Assembly (NCBI RefSeq): GCF_035918155.1
Contig: NZ_CP109327.1
Span: forward strand, 4,278,001-4,342,000
DNA: 64,000 bases
Direction of reading: 5' to 3'
Source of the DNA: Streptomyces sp. NBC_01591
GTDB lineage: Bacteria > Actinomycetota > Actinomycetes > Streptomycetales > Streptomycetaceae
Below are positions 42,891-50,972 of this stretch, one piece after another. How positions within the stretch are numbered: the stretch's first letter is position 1; each line of letters opens with the position of its first letter. The position numbers were made by a program, and so were the translations under genes. The notes beneath the pieces were generated by a model. That model was given only the letters and a program-made list of their open reading frames with translations, had not been told where the DNA came from and made no database searches.

Positions 42891-44201
42891 TCACACGGGG
42901 ACGTGCACGGCCTCCACCCGGCTGACCACGTGGTGGTTCCGCTCGCGGTGCGTGGCCCTGGAGTGCAGCCGCAGAATCTGCACGACGCCGAGCGCCTCCA
43001 GCACGAAGACCGAGGCGAACGCGATCCGGTAGTTGTCACCGGTGGCGTCCAGCAGCACACCGACGGCGAACAGCGTGGTCATCGAGGCGATGAAGCCGCC
43101 CATGTTGACGATGCCCGACGCGGTGCCCTGACGCTCCGGCGGGTTGGCCGGCCGGGCGAAGTCGAAACCGATCATCGAGGCCGGGCCGCACGCGCCGAGC
43201 ACCACGCACAGCACGATCAGCAGCCACATCGGCGCATGGTCGCCCGGGTAGAAGATGGCCGACGCCCAGAGCAGCGCCGTCACCGTGACCGTGCCGAGGG
43301 CCAGCGGGGCGCGGGCCGCGTGGTGGCGGGCGATGATCTGCCCGTAGACCAGCCCGAAGGCCATGTTGGAGAGCACCACCAGGGTGAGCAGCTCACCGGC
43401 GGTGGACCGGCTGAGCCCCTGTGCCTCCACCAGGAACGGCAGCCCCCACAGCAGCAGGAACACCATGGCCGGGAACTGCGTGGTGAAGTGCACCCACATT
43501 CCGAGCCGGGTGCCGGGCTCCCGCCAGGACGCGGCGATCTGCTTGCGCACATAGGCGGCGCCCGCGTGCTCCGCGGGCGGCGGCTCATGGCCCTCGGGGT
43601 GATCCTTCAGGAACAGCAGCAGCAGGACGAGAACGACGACCCCGGCGACGGAGCTGCCGGCGAACGTGGTGGTCCAGCCGAATCCGTGCAGGGCCCGTGC
43701 GATGAAGAGCGTCGAGACGAGGTTGCCCGCCATCCCGAAGAGCGCCGCGACCTGACCGATCAGCGGGCCGCGCCGGGCCGGGAACCAGCGGGCGCCGAGC
43801 CGCAGCACGCTGATGAACGTCATCGCGTCACCGCAGCCGAGCAGCGCCCTGGAGGCCAGCGCCATGCCGTACGAGGGGGAGAGCGCGAAACCGAGCTGCC
43901 CCAGGGTGAACAGGACGGCCCCGAAGGTGAGGACCTTCTTGGTGCCGAGCCGGTCGACCATCAGGCCGACGGGTATCTGCATGCCCGCGTAGACGAGCAG
44001 CTGAAGGATGGAGAACGTGGAGAGCGCGGAGGCGTTGACGTGGAACCGGTCGGCGGCGTCGAGTCCGGCGACGCCCAGGCTGGTCCGGAAGATGATGGCG
44101 ACGAAGTAGACGGCGACGCCGATGCCCCAGACCCACGCGGCACGCCGGCCGCCGGGTGGATCGCCGGGCAGGGACAGGGTGGGAGCGGCGGCGGAACTCA
44201 C
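42891..44201 (-). CDS. MFS transporter
   Basis: A 436-residue major facilitator with 12 predicted helices. The N-terminal half has the cytoplasmic loop 2-3 motif GLMVDRLGTKKVLTFGAVLF. Between helices 6 and 7 is a charged loop (KDHPEGHEPPPAEHAGAAYVRKQI). GFDFARPANPPERQGTASGIVNMGGFIAS in the second half resembles metabolite:proton symporters of the nitrate/glycerol-phosphate group. It starts at GTG, overlapping the GntR gene stop by four bases, so regulator and transporter are co-translated. The GntR neighbour implies uptake of a catabolic acid; the substrate is unknown. Confidence 0.9.
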   Translation of the reverse strand: MSSAAAPTLSLPGDPPGGRRAAWVWGIGVAVYFVAIIFRTSLGVAGLDAADRFHVNASALSTFSILQLLVYAGMQIPVGLMVDRLGTKKVLTFGAVLFTLGQLGFALSPSYGMALASRALLGCGDAMTFISVLRLGARWFPARRGPLIGQVAALFGMAGNLVSTLFIARALHGFGWTTTFAGSSVAGVVVLVLLLLFLKDHPEGHEPPPAEHAGAAYVRKQIAASWREPGTRLGMWVHFTTQFPAMVFLLLWGLPFLVEAQGLSRSTAGELLTLVVLSNMAFGLVYGQIIARHHAARAPLALGTVTVTALLWASAIFYPGDHAPMWLLIVLCVVLGACGPASMIGFDFARPANPPERQGTASGIVNMGGFIASMTTLFAVGVLLDATGDNYRIAFASVFVLEALGVVQILRLHSRATHRERNHHVVSRVEAVHVPV

Positions 44202-44917
44202 CGGTCCTCACCCCTGACCAGCACCTTGACCCGGCTGACATGGCGCCGCACGACCTGTGCGGCACCGTCCGCGTCACCGGCCCTGATCGCCTCCAGCAGC
44301 TCACCGTGCTCGGTGATGTTGGCGGCGATCCTCCCCGGGTGCGCCTCCATTACGGCGACGCCCATCCGCAACTGCCGGTCGCGCAGCTGGTCGTAGAGGC
44401 GCGAGAGGATGTCGTTGCCCGCATTGCGCACGATCTCGGCGTGGAAGCAGCGGTCCTTCACGGACACCTCCGCCAGGTCCCCGGCCTCGGCCAGCTGCCG
44501 CTGCTCCTCCAGGAGTTCTTCGAGCCGGGCGATCAGCTGCGCGGAGGCGGGCACGGCCTTGCGGGCCGCGAACTCCTCGACCAGCAGCCGGGTTTCCACC
44601 ACATCCGCGATCTCCTGCGCGGAGACGGCGAGGACGAGGGCACCCTTCTTCGGATACAGCTTGATCAGCCCCTCGACCTCCAGCCGCAGCAGCGCCTCGC
44701 GCACGGGGGTGCGGGAGACACCGACGGCCTCCGCGAGATCGCCTTCGGTGAGCAGCGTGCCGCCCTCGTAACGGCGGTCCAGGACCGCCTCCTTGATGTG
44801 GGCGTAGACGCGCTCGGCGGCGGCCGGCTGCTTGGTGGGGGACTTCACGGCTGACTTCGCGACAGGCTTCACGACAGGCTTCACGACAGGCTTCACGGCT
44901 GGGGGTGCGGCAGGCAT
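44198..44917 (-). CDS. GntR family regulator (FadR/FCD subfamily)
   Basis: A 239-residue repressor. The first 28 residues are a low-complexity tail, MPAAPPAVKPVVKPVVKPVAK, with three VKPV repeats matched at DNA level by a repeated AAGCCTGTCGTG. The winged helix follows (ERVYAHIKEAVLDRRYEGGTLLTEGDLAEAVGVSRTPVREALLRLEVEGLIKLYPKKGA). The FCD ligand-binding domain (EIADVVETRLLVEEFAARKAV...CFHAEIVRNAGNDILSRLYDQ) has the metal-site His and Asp. The ATG at 44917 is preceded within 15 bases by TATGCT, suggesting a leaderless message. It probably controls its own operon and the MFS gene. Confidence 0.88.
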   Translation of the reverse strand: MPAAPPAVKPVVKPVVKPVAKSAVKSPTKQPAAAERVYAHIKEAVLDRRYEGGTLLTEGDLAEAVGVSRTPVREALLRLEVEGLIKLYPKKGALVLAVSAQEIADVVETRLLVEEFAARKAVPASAQLIARLEELLEEQRQLAEAGDLAEVSVKDRCFHAEIVRNAGNDILSRLYDQLRDRQLRMGVAVMEAHPGRIAANITEHGELLEAIRAGDADGAAQVVRRHVSRVKVLVRGEDR

Positions 44918-45146
44918 GTACACAGCATAGATACAACATGCGTGCATCGCGGAACCGGTCCGGGATCCGGACGGAGGCACACCCACCCCGGGTGCACCCG
45001 CTCCACTTCGTACGATCTTGGCCGGAATCATCCGTAGCCCCGAAATTGCCCCAGGAATCAGCACATCCATCCCCCGGTCTCGTGAGTCTCACCACCGAGC
45101 GGCACACCCATGTGGCCGCATTCCAGGGGCATTTGGAGCGTTCAAG

Positions 45147-46055
45147 TTGAAATTCGGCATTAAGGGCATCAAGGGTATAAACCGTGTTTCCGCCACTGCC
45201 ACCGTGGCCCTGACGGCAGGTGCCGTCATCGCGGGCAGCGCGTTCGCCTCCACCGCGCAGGCCGCCACGCCGCCCAACCCCAAGATCACCGCCCCGGGCG
45301 GGTACGTGATGAACAACGGCACCGCGAAGTCCCTGTTCGCCAAGACCGCGGACACCCGTCGTTCCACCGGCTCCACCACCAAGATCATGACGGCCAAGGT
45401 GGTGCTGTCGCAGAAGAACCTGAACCTGGATTCCAAGGTCACGATCCAGAAGGCGTACAGCGACTACATCGTCTCCAAGGGCGCCTCGTCGGCCCGCCTC
45501 ATCGTGGGCGACAAGGTCACGGTCCGCCAGCTGCTGTACGGCCTGATGCTGCCGTCCGGCTGCGACGCCGCCTACGCGCTGGCCGACAAGTTCGGCTCCG
45601 GCTCCACCCGCGCGGCCCGCGTGAAGTCGTTCATCGGCAAGATGAACGCCCAGGCCAAGTCCCTCGGGCTGAAGAACACCCACTTCGACTCGTTCGACGG
45701 CATAGGGAACGGCTCGAACTACTCGACGCCGCGCGACCTGACGAAGATCGCCAGCAGCGCGATGAAGCACTCCACCTTCCGCTCGGTCGTCAAGACCAAG
45801 TCGACCAAGCAGAAGGTCACCACGAAGTCCGGCGGCTACCGCTACATGTCGTGGTCCAACACCAACACCATGCTCAGCAGCTACAGCGGCGCCATCGGCG
45901 TGAAGACCGGCTCCGGCCCGACGGCCAAGTACTGCCTGGTCTTCGCCGCGACCCGTAACGGCAAGACGGTCATCGGCACGGTGCTCGCCTCCACGAGCGC
46001 GGCCAACCGCACCGCGGACATGAAGAAGATCATGGACTACTCCTTCAAGAAGTAG
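45147..46055 (+). CDS. D-alanyl-D-alanine carboxypeptidase (S11 family)
   Basis: A 302-residue secreted peptidase. It starts at TTG, 8 bases after GGAG; no ATG or GTG fits. The signal peptide is KFGIKGIKGINRV-SATATVALTAGAVIAGSAFASTAQA, cut after AQA. The active-site Ser-x-x-Lys is STTK (76-79). The second motif reads SGC (137-139) where S11 enzymes usually have SxN, a variant I recall from other streptomycetes. The third motif is KTG (253-255). It trims the terminal D-Ala of peptidoglycan stem peptides, limiting cross-linking. It is closed by a perfect 13-bp-stem terminator. Confidence 0.92.
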   Translation: MKFGIKGIKGINRVSATATVALTAGAVIAGSAFASTAQAATPPNPKITAPGGYVMNNGTAKSLFAKTADTRRSTGSTTKIMTAKVVLSQKNLNLDSKVTIQKAYSDYIVSKGASSARLIVGDKVTVRQLLYGLMLPSGCDAAYALADKFGSGSTRAARVKSFIGKMNAQAKSLGLKNTHFDSFDGIGNGSNYSTPRDLTKIASSAMKHSTFRSVVKTKSTKQKVTTKSGGYRYMSWSNTNTMLSSYSGAIGVKTGSGPTAKYCLVFAATRNGKTVIGTVLASTSAANRTADMKKIMDYSFKK

Positions 46056-46077
46056 TCCGGTCCGGTAACGCACGCAC

Positions 46078-46108
46078 AGAGGGGGCCCGCACCACGCGGG
46101 CCCCCTCT
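46078..46108. terminator. Strong hairpin after the carboxypeptidase gene
   Basis: AGAGGGGGCCCGC and GCGGGCCCCCTCT pair perfectly around ACCAC. It serves the carboxypeptidase (+) and the convergent VOC gene (-). Confidence 0.85.
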
Positions 46109-46125
46109 CGCCGTACCGGAGATGC

Positions 46126-46560
46126 TCAGTCGAGACAGAACTCGTTGCCCTCGACGTCCTGCATATTGATGCACGACTCGTTGTCCTCGTCGGCATACAG
46201 CACCTTCACGCACACCGCGCCGAGCGCCACCAGCCGATCGCGTTCGGCCTCGAGCACGGCCAGCCGCTCCGCACCCACGAGCCCGGTGCCGGCCCGCACA
46301 TCGACGTGCACCCGGTTCTTGGCGACCTTCCCTTCGGGAACGCGCTGGAAGTACATGCGCGGGCCCTCACCCGTGGGATCGGAGCACGCGAACCACGCAC
46401 CCCGCTCCTCGGGCGGCAGTGAGTCGTTATAGGCGTCCCAGGAGTCAAACCCCTCCGGCGGCAGAGGTGCGACGTACCCCAGCACCTCGCACCAGAAACG
46501 GGCGACGCGCTCGGGATCAGCGCAGTCGAAAGTGATCTGGACCTTCTTGACCGATGCCAT
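46126..46560 (-). CDS. VOC family protein (glyoxalase-like)
   Basis: A 144-residue vicinal-oxygen-chelate protein: MASVKKVQITFDCADPERVARFWCEVLGYVAPLPPEGFDSW, then MYFQRVPEGKVAKNRVHVDVR and a C-terminal MQDVEGNEFCLD. This is the glyoxalase-like domain common in actinobacteria; in RVHVDVR and EGNEFCLD the His and Glu correspond to metal ligands. Substrate unknown. The 220 bases between it and the next gene hold only an imperfect GC-rich dyad at about 46640-46670, which could be a terminator, and no gene I can support. Confidence 0.88.
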   Translation of the reverse strand: MASVKKVQITFDCADPERVARFWCEVLGYVAPLPPEGFDSWDAYNDSLPPEERGAWFACSDPTGEGPRMYFQRVPEGKVAKNRVHVDVRAGTGLVGAERLAVLEAERDRLVALGAVCVKVLYADEDNESCINMQDVEGNEFCLD

Positions 46561-46782
46561 CCGGCCACCCTAACAGCGGGCCCCTGCCGCCCAATTCCTG
46601 GTGGCCATACGCACGTTGACCAGCGGATAGACGGCAAAACCCCGGGTGCTCGTCCACGAGCCCGGAGGGGGCTGTCCGTGTCTTCATGGGCTCGACCGAC
46701 GAACGAGATACCTCATGACCGGCGGCGGCCAATATGGCAACCACCTCCCGTTGCGGCACCCGGGGCGCTGGCGTCTCCCCGC

Positions 46783-47379
46783 TCAGCGAAGACCGCGCCT
46801 CTCGCGTTCGGCTTCGATCAGCTCCTCCATGAGTCCCTCCGGGACCACCGTGTACTCGGTGTCATCGAGGGCGTCGTAGTCCTGAGTGCTCAGCGGTAGG
46901 CCAAGCTCGGCGAGTTCGGCGGCCAGTTGTGTGAACGCGATTCGCTCGTCGGGCTCGTCCTGGTAGCTTGCCCGCTCGGCGGCGGCCCCCTCGGTCAGGG
47001 TGAGGCCGACCATGCCCCAGAAGGTGAACTCGGTGTCCAGCTCTATGAGGTGCCAGGCACGATCCGCGGTTTCGCCGGGGTGCAGCCAGTAGCCGATCCA
47101 CCCCTTTCCGCCCTTCGCCACGAGCTTGACGTACTTGGCCATCTCCGCGGCTCCGGCGTTGACGGCCTGCATCTCCGGGTCCGCGAGTTCCTTTTCGCTC
47201 AGATAGCTGGTGTCCAGGAGCGGGTGGACCTCTCCCGCCTCGAAGAAGTCGAGGTCGAGAAGGCGGGTCAAGTCGGTGCGGCCTTCCCACTGCGCCACCA
47301 GCAGCACGCGCAGATCGTCGGGTATCGGACGGCCGTCCAGCCGCTCGCGGGAAAACTCGGCGAGCCGTTCGTCGTACAT
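46783..47379 (-). CDS. Acidic cytosolic protein of unknown function, 198 aa
   Basis: The ATG is 4 bases after GGAGAGG; a longer in-frame version lacks a good site. The protein is acidic with no signal or membrane segment. The middle portion (KGGKGWIGYWLHPGETADRAWHLIELDTEFTFW) resembles the GYW...P...(V/I)xLDTE pattern of SMI1/KNR4 (SUKH) proteins, which act as immunity factors to secreted toxins or as regulatory scaffolds. The match is partial, so I leave it unassigned. No toxin gene is adjacent. Confidence 0.7.
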   Translation of the reverse strand: MYDERLAEFSRERLDGRPIPDDLRVLLVAQWEGRTDLTRLLDLDFFEAGEVHPLLDTSYLSEKELADPEMQAVNAGAAEMAKYVKLVAKGGKGWIGYWLHPGETADRAWHLIELDTEFTFWGMVGLTLTEGAAAERASYQDEPDERIAFTQLAAELAELGLPLSTQDYDALDDTEYTVVPEGLMEELIEAERERRGLR

Positions 47380-47579
47380 ACGCCCTCTCCAGAGGTCGAA
47401 GCGAGATCCTCGCGTCAACGTAACAACGGTGTCTGACAAGAGGCCGGGCATGCTGAACGCTGCTCGTACGCGCGGTAAAGGGAGTTGACGGCGTTCGTAC
47501 GATGGAGAGGAAACGCATCAACGCCCGCCCCGGGCTGTGAGCCGGGCGGGCCGAGCGGGGGAAGAAAGGTGCGTGCCCG

Positions 47580-47744
47580 ATGCCGATCGGGCTCCTCTCC
47601 ACGATTGCCGCCGTGTTCTACGGGGGCACGGTCTCGATTCTCGCTCTCACCGCGACCTTCGCCCGGCGTCGCGCGCTGCGGCGTGAAGCACGCAGCACCC
47701 TCGCCCTACTCGTACCGGGAAGGGTGGTGGAGTCAGAGCGCTAG
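47580..47744 (+). CDS. Small single-pass membrane protein, 54 aa
   Basis: The product is MPIGLLSTIAAVFYGGTVSI followed by LALTATFARRRALRREARSTLALLVPGRVVESER: one hydrophobic N-terminal helix (residues 3-27), then a strongly basic segment. The ATG is about 10 bases from GAAAGG. Codon third positions are G/C-rich as in neighbours. A GC-rich dyad (GCCCGCCCCGGGC/GCCGGGCGGGC) at about 47523-47551 lies in the leader. I do not recognise the family. It faces the convergent DUF397 gene with only 14 bases between their ends. Confidence 0.6.
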   Translation: MPIGLLSTIAAVFYGGTVSILALTATFARRRALRREARSTLALLVPGRVVESER

Positions 47745-47758
47745 CCGGCCGGGCCGGG

Positions 47759-47944
47759 TCAGTCCGACGAGCGGACCAGCCCGGCCCGGAAGGCCTCCCA
47801 GGCGGCGGGACCGAGGACGATGACGGGGCCGTCGGTCCGCTTGGAGTCGCGGACGGCGACGGTGTGGGGGATGTTGCGGGCCACTTCTACGCACTCGCCG
47901 TTCGGCTCGCTGTAGCTGGACTTCCTGAAGCGAAAATCGGTCAC
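47759..47944 (-). CDS. DUF397 domain protein, 61 aa
   Basis: Complete DUF397: FRFRKSSYSEPNGECVEVARNIPHTVAVRDSKRTDGPVIVLGPAAWEAFRAGLV. It starts at GTG, overlapping the stop of the upstream HTH regulator gene by four bases (GTGA). In Streptomyces, DUF397 proteins form pairs with WhiJ-like DUF5753 HTH regulators and are thought to bind and antagonise them; such pairs have also been discussed as toxin-antitoxin-like. It is small and cytosolic. Confidence 0.92.
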   Translation of the reverse strand: MTDFRFRKSSYSEPNGECVEVARNIPHTVAVRDSKRTDGPVIVLGPAAWEAFRAGLVRSSD

Positions 47945-48828
47945 TCGTTCATCCCCTTGGCAATGCTCTCCATGACCCGCAGCGAGTCGTACGGCGACAG
48001 ACTCGTGGCGCAGGTACGTGCGAACAATTCAGTGTAGGCGGCGCTTTCCTCGGCCCCCTCAACCCAGTTGGTAGAGCGCAGGCCGTCCATGTGCACCACA
48101 TCCAGCGCGCCGGACTCCGCGAACGACAGGATGTTGAAGGGCCCGCCGCCGCACAAGTGCACTCCCGCCCGGAACGGAAGCACCTGCACGTCGATACTGG
48201 GCTCCTCAGCCAGCGAACATAGATGTTCAAGCTGCTGCCGCATGACCTGTGGGCCACCAATCATCTGCCGCAGTGCCGCCTCCCAGATCACCGCGTGCAC
48301 CCGCAGCGGGTTGTCGCCACGCAGGCGCCGTTGGCGGCGCAAACGCACGTCCACCAGACGCTCGACCTCGTCGATCCGGTCGGGCGAGACCGCAGCGACC
48401 GAGAGAGCCCTCATGTATTCGGGCGTCTGGAACAAGCCTGGAACCAGAGCGAGCTGCCACGTGCGCAGCCTGAGAGCGACATCCTCCATGGCAATGTACT
48501 CACGCAGGCTTCCCGGCGTCAGCGAAGTGACCCACCAGCCCTTCGCCCTCCGCCGCTCGCGGTCCAGCTTGGCCAGTCGGAGCAGAGCGTCCACAGCATC
48601 CGGGCTGGTGACCCCGTACGCCTGGCAGAGCGCCACGACATCGGGGTCCCGGAACGGAACCCAGCCATGCTCCATCTTGGCGACCTTGGCCGCCTGAGAG
48701 CTGAGGACCGCCGCAGCCTGCGTCTGGTTCAGTCCGGCAGCTTCCCTGAAGCTCAGTAGCTGACCGCCCAACTGCCGTGCAAGGACCGTGGATACACGGT
48801 TCCCCCTGTCCGCGCGCGACTTCGGCAC
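47941..48828 (-). CDS. WhiJ-like HTH regulator with DUF5753 domain
   Basis: A 295-residue protein. Residues about 20-75 form an XRE helix-turn-helix (LGGQLLSFREAAGLNQTQAAAVLSSQAAKVAKMEHG). Residues about 95-285 are DUF5753 (REYIAMEDVALRLRTWQLALVPGLFQTPEYMRAL, then MRQQLEHLCSLAEEPSIDVQVLPFRAGVH and ALDVVHMDGLRSTNWVE). It starts at GTG with AGGAGG. It lies in an operon with DUF397 and is divergent, over about 240 bases, from the RsbW-like ATPase gene. The set recalls the abaA/whiJ-type clusters that influence aerial growth and antibiotic production. Confidence 0.92.
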   Translation of the reverse strand: MPKSRADRGNRVSTVLARQLGGQLLSFREAAGLNQTQAAAVLSSQAAKVAKMEHGWVPFRDPDVVALCQAYGVTSPDAVDALLRLAKLDRERRRAKGWWVTSLTPGSLREYIAMEDVALRLRTWQLALVPGLFQTPEYMRALSVAAVSPDRIDEVERLVDVRLRRQRRLRGDNPLRVHAVIWEAALRQMIGGPQVMRQQLEHLCSLAEEPSIDVQVLPFRAGVHLCGGGPFNILSFAESGALDVVHMDGLRSTNWVEGAEESAAYTELFARTCATSLSPYDSLRVMESIAKGMNE

Positions 48829-49071
48829 AGCTCAACACCTCCTGTTGTCGGAGACAGTCTCCAACCGGCGGCCGCCACTCACAATCACCCCGATGGGGAT
48901 ATTTATCTCCGAGAGATTGTGTGGGGCAACTCAAGTCGCTACTTTCGGTACCGAGCCGCTCACAACACGGCATCGCCCCCGGCGGAAGTGCACCGCCCTG
49001 CCCTGCGCCGGAACCGGCGCCCCGCAGGCGCGGCATCGCCACCGCCCCCCCTCACCGAGAGGCACGCGCCC

Positions 49072-49563
49072 ATGACCGCAGCCGAACAGATCTCCGTCCC
49101 CGACCCCGTCCTCCGCGAGGACCGGCTCGACTTCACCCCGACCGCAGGCAGCGTCTCCCTCTCCCGGCGCCGCACCGCGCGGCTCGTCCGGGAGTGGGGG
49201 TATCCGGGGCTGGCAGCCGACGCGGCGTTGCTGGTCAGCGAGTTGGCGACCAACGCGTTACTGCACGGCGCCGTCCGAGGGCGGCTCTTCCGGGTGCATC
49301 TCACGCTCACCGCGACCGTGCTCCGGATCGCGGTGAGCGATCCGCGCGGCGAACGGCTGCCCGACCCTCGCGAGGCGACCGCCGAGGAGTGCTACGGGCG
49401 GGGCCTCCTGATCGTCGCGCGGCTCGCGGACCGCTGGGGCGTCGAGCCGCGCACCGTCGGCAAGACGGTGTTCGCCGAACTCACCGTGCGGCAAAGGCCG
49501 GACATGCCGATGGGCCCGCGCGAACTTCGCGCGGGCCCATCTCGTACAGCTACGCCCAGGTGA
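49072..49563 (+). CDS. RsbW-like ATP-binding protein (HATPase_c_2) with a TTA codon
   Basis: A 163-residue serine-kinase-fold protein. The N-box region is AALLVSELATNALLHGAV, and the later GRGLLIVARLADRWGVEP is the G-box, as in Streptomyces anti-sigma-like ATPases that accompany DUF397/HTH clusters. Leu63, inside the N-box, is encoded by TTA, the only in-frame TTA I found in this window, so full translation should need the bldA tRNA. The ATG follows GAGAGG. The last 20 codons are made from a perfect inverted repeat, and the 3' end overlaps the bkdC stop by 14 bases. Confidence 0.87.
   Translation: MTAAEQISVPDPVLREDRLDFTPTAGSVSLSRRRTARLVREWGYPGLAADAALLVSELATNALLHGAVRGRLFRVHLTLTATVLRIAVSDPRGERLPDPREATAEECYGRGLLIVARLADRWGVEPRTVGKTVFAELTVRQRPDMPMGPRELRAGPSRTATPR
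49258..49260 (+). promoter_or_regulatory. In-frame TTA (bldA-dependent) codon
   Basis: Codon 63 of the ATPase gene. TTA is read only by the developmental tRNA-Leu (bldA) in Streptomyces, so the codon works as a translational switch. Confidence 0.85.
49509..49541. terminator. Perfect 16-bp-stem hairpin inside the ATPase 3' end
   Basis: GATGGGCCCGCGCGAA is followed after one base by its reverse complement. It lies 9 bases beyond the bkdC stop on the minus strand, where it would end the bkd operon, while on the plus strand it is still coding. Confidence 0.75.
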
Positions 49564-50953
49564 TCAGCCGCTTCGGCTGCTCCAGGATCGCGGCGACGTC
49601 CGCCAGGACCTTGGAGCCGAGCTCGCCGTCGACCAGACGGTGGTCGAACGACAGGGCCAGCGTGGTGACCTGACGGGGCTTCACCTTGCCCTTGTGGACC
49701 CACGGCTGGAGCTTGATCGCACCGACCGCGAGGATCGCGGACTCGCCCGGGTTCAGGATCGGCGTGCCCGTGTCGACGCCGAAGACACCGACGTTGGTGA
49801 TGGTCACCGTGCCGCCCGCCATGGCCGCGGGGGACGTCTTGCCCTCGCGGGCGGTGGAGACCAGTTCGCCCAGGGACGCGGCCAGCTGCGGGAGCGTCTG
49901 CTCGTGCGCGTCCTTGATGTTCGGGACGATCAGGCCGCGCGGGGTGGCGGCGGCGATGCCCAGGTTGACGTAGTGCTTCTGGACGATCTCCTGGTTGGCC
50001 TCGTCCCAGGCGGCGTTGACCTCCGGGTTCCGCTTGATCGCGACCAGGAGGGCCTTGGCGATGATCAGGAGCGGGTTGACCCGCACCCCCGCCATGTCCT
50101 TGTCCTCCTTGAGCTCCGCCACCAGCTTCATCGTGCGCGTCACGTCGACGGTCACGAACTCGGTGACATGCGGGGCCGTGAAGGCGCTGCCGACCATCGC
50201 CTGGGCGATGGCCTTCCGTACGCCCTTGACCGGGATACGGGTCTCCCGCGCGCCCGCCGGAGCGACGACGGCCGGAGCCGGGGCCTCGGTCTCGGCCGCA
50301 ACCGCGGCGGCGACGGGTGCCGGGGCCTGCGCGGGTACGGGCGTGGCCGCCGCGTGTACGTCCTCGCGGGTGATGATCCCGCCCTCGCCGGTCGGGACGA
50401 CCGTCGCCAGGTCGATGCCCAGGTCCTTGGCCAGCTTGCGGACCGGCGGCTTGGCCAGCGGCCGGCTCTCCGGGACCACCGCGCCATGGCCGTTCATCTC
50501 GCCCTGGATCGCCGCCGCGGCAGCGGGCACCGCCGCCGCCGCGCCCTTGCGGGCGCGCCGCTTGGTCGAGCTCTCGGAGACGCCGTACCCGACCAGGACC
50601 GGCTGACGGCCCTTGGGGGCCTCCGGCTCCGACGGTTCCGGTTCCGCGACCGGCGCGGCGACCGGCGCCGGGGCGGCATCACCGCTGCCCGGTGCCACGT
50701 CCACCGCGATGATCACCTGGCCGACGTCGACCGTCGTGCCCTCGGGGAAGCGCAGCTCGTGCACCACCCCGTCGAACGGGATCGGCAGCTCCACGGCCGC
50801 CTTCGCCGTCTCGACCTCGCACACGACCTGGCCGTCGGTGACGGTGTCACCGGGCTGGACGTACCACTTGAGGATCTCGGCCTCGGTCAGCCCCTCGCCC
50901 ACGTCGGGCATCTTGAACTCACGGAAGCGAGCAGCGTTGGAAGTGTCGGTCAT
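49550..50953 (-). CDS. bkdC: Branched-chain 2-oxoacid dehydrogenase E2 (dihydrolipoyl acyltransferase)
   Basis: A 467-residue E2. The lipoyl domain at residues 10-90 has the attachment Lys51 in CEVETAKAAVELP. An Ala/Pro-rich linker follows, then a peripheral subunit-binding domain (PPVRKLAKDLGIDLATVVPTGEGGIITREDV) and a second Ala/Pro linker. The catalytic domain ends in LSFDHRLVDGELGSKVL, with the active-site His and Asp. A single lipoyl domain and the E1-alpha/E1-beta genes directly upstream identify it as a BkdC-type core rather than a pyruvate or 2-oxoglutarate E2. The complex makes branched-chain acyl-CoA starters for fatty acids and polyketides. No E3 gene is adjacent. Confidence 0.93.
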   Translation of the reverse strand: MTDTSNAARFREFKMPDVGEGLTEAEILKWYVQPGDTVTDGQVVCEVETAKAAVELPIPFDGVVHELRFPEGTTVDVGQVIIAVDVAPGSGDAAPAPVAAPVAEPEPSEPEAPKGRQPVLVGYGVSESSTKRRARKGAAAAVPAAAAAIQGEMNGHGAVVPESRPLAKPPVRKLAKDLGIDLATVVPTGEGGIITREDVHAAATPVPAQAPAPVAAAVAAETEAPAPAVVAPAGARETRIPVKGVRKAIAQAMVGSAFTAPHVTEFVTVDVTRTMKLVAELKEDKDMAGVRVNPLLIIAKALLVAIKRNPEVNAAWDEANQEIVQKHYVNLGIAAATPRGLIVPNIKDAHEQTLPQLAASLGELVSTAREGKTSPAAMAGGTVTITNVGVFGVDTGTPILNPGESAILAVGAIKLQPWVHKGKVKPRQVTTLALSFDHRLVDGELGSKVLADVAAILEQPKRLITWA

Positions 50954-50972
50954 CGTTGTCACGTCCCAGTCC

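Noticed and set aside
46561..46782. A short peptide gene between the VOC gene and the acidic protein gene
   Set aside because: Frames of 70-80 codons exist on both strands but have no ribosome binding site or codon bias.
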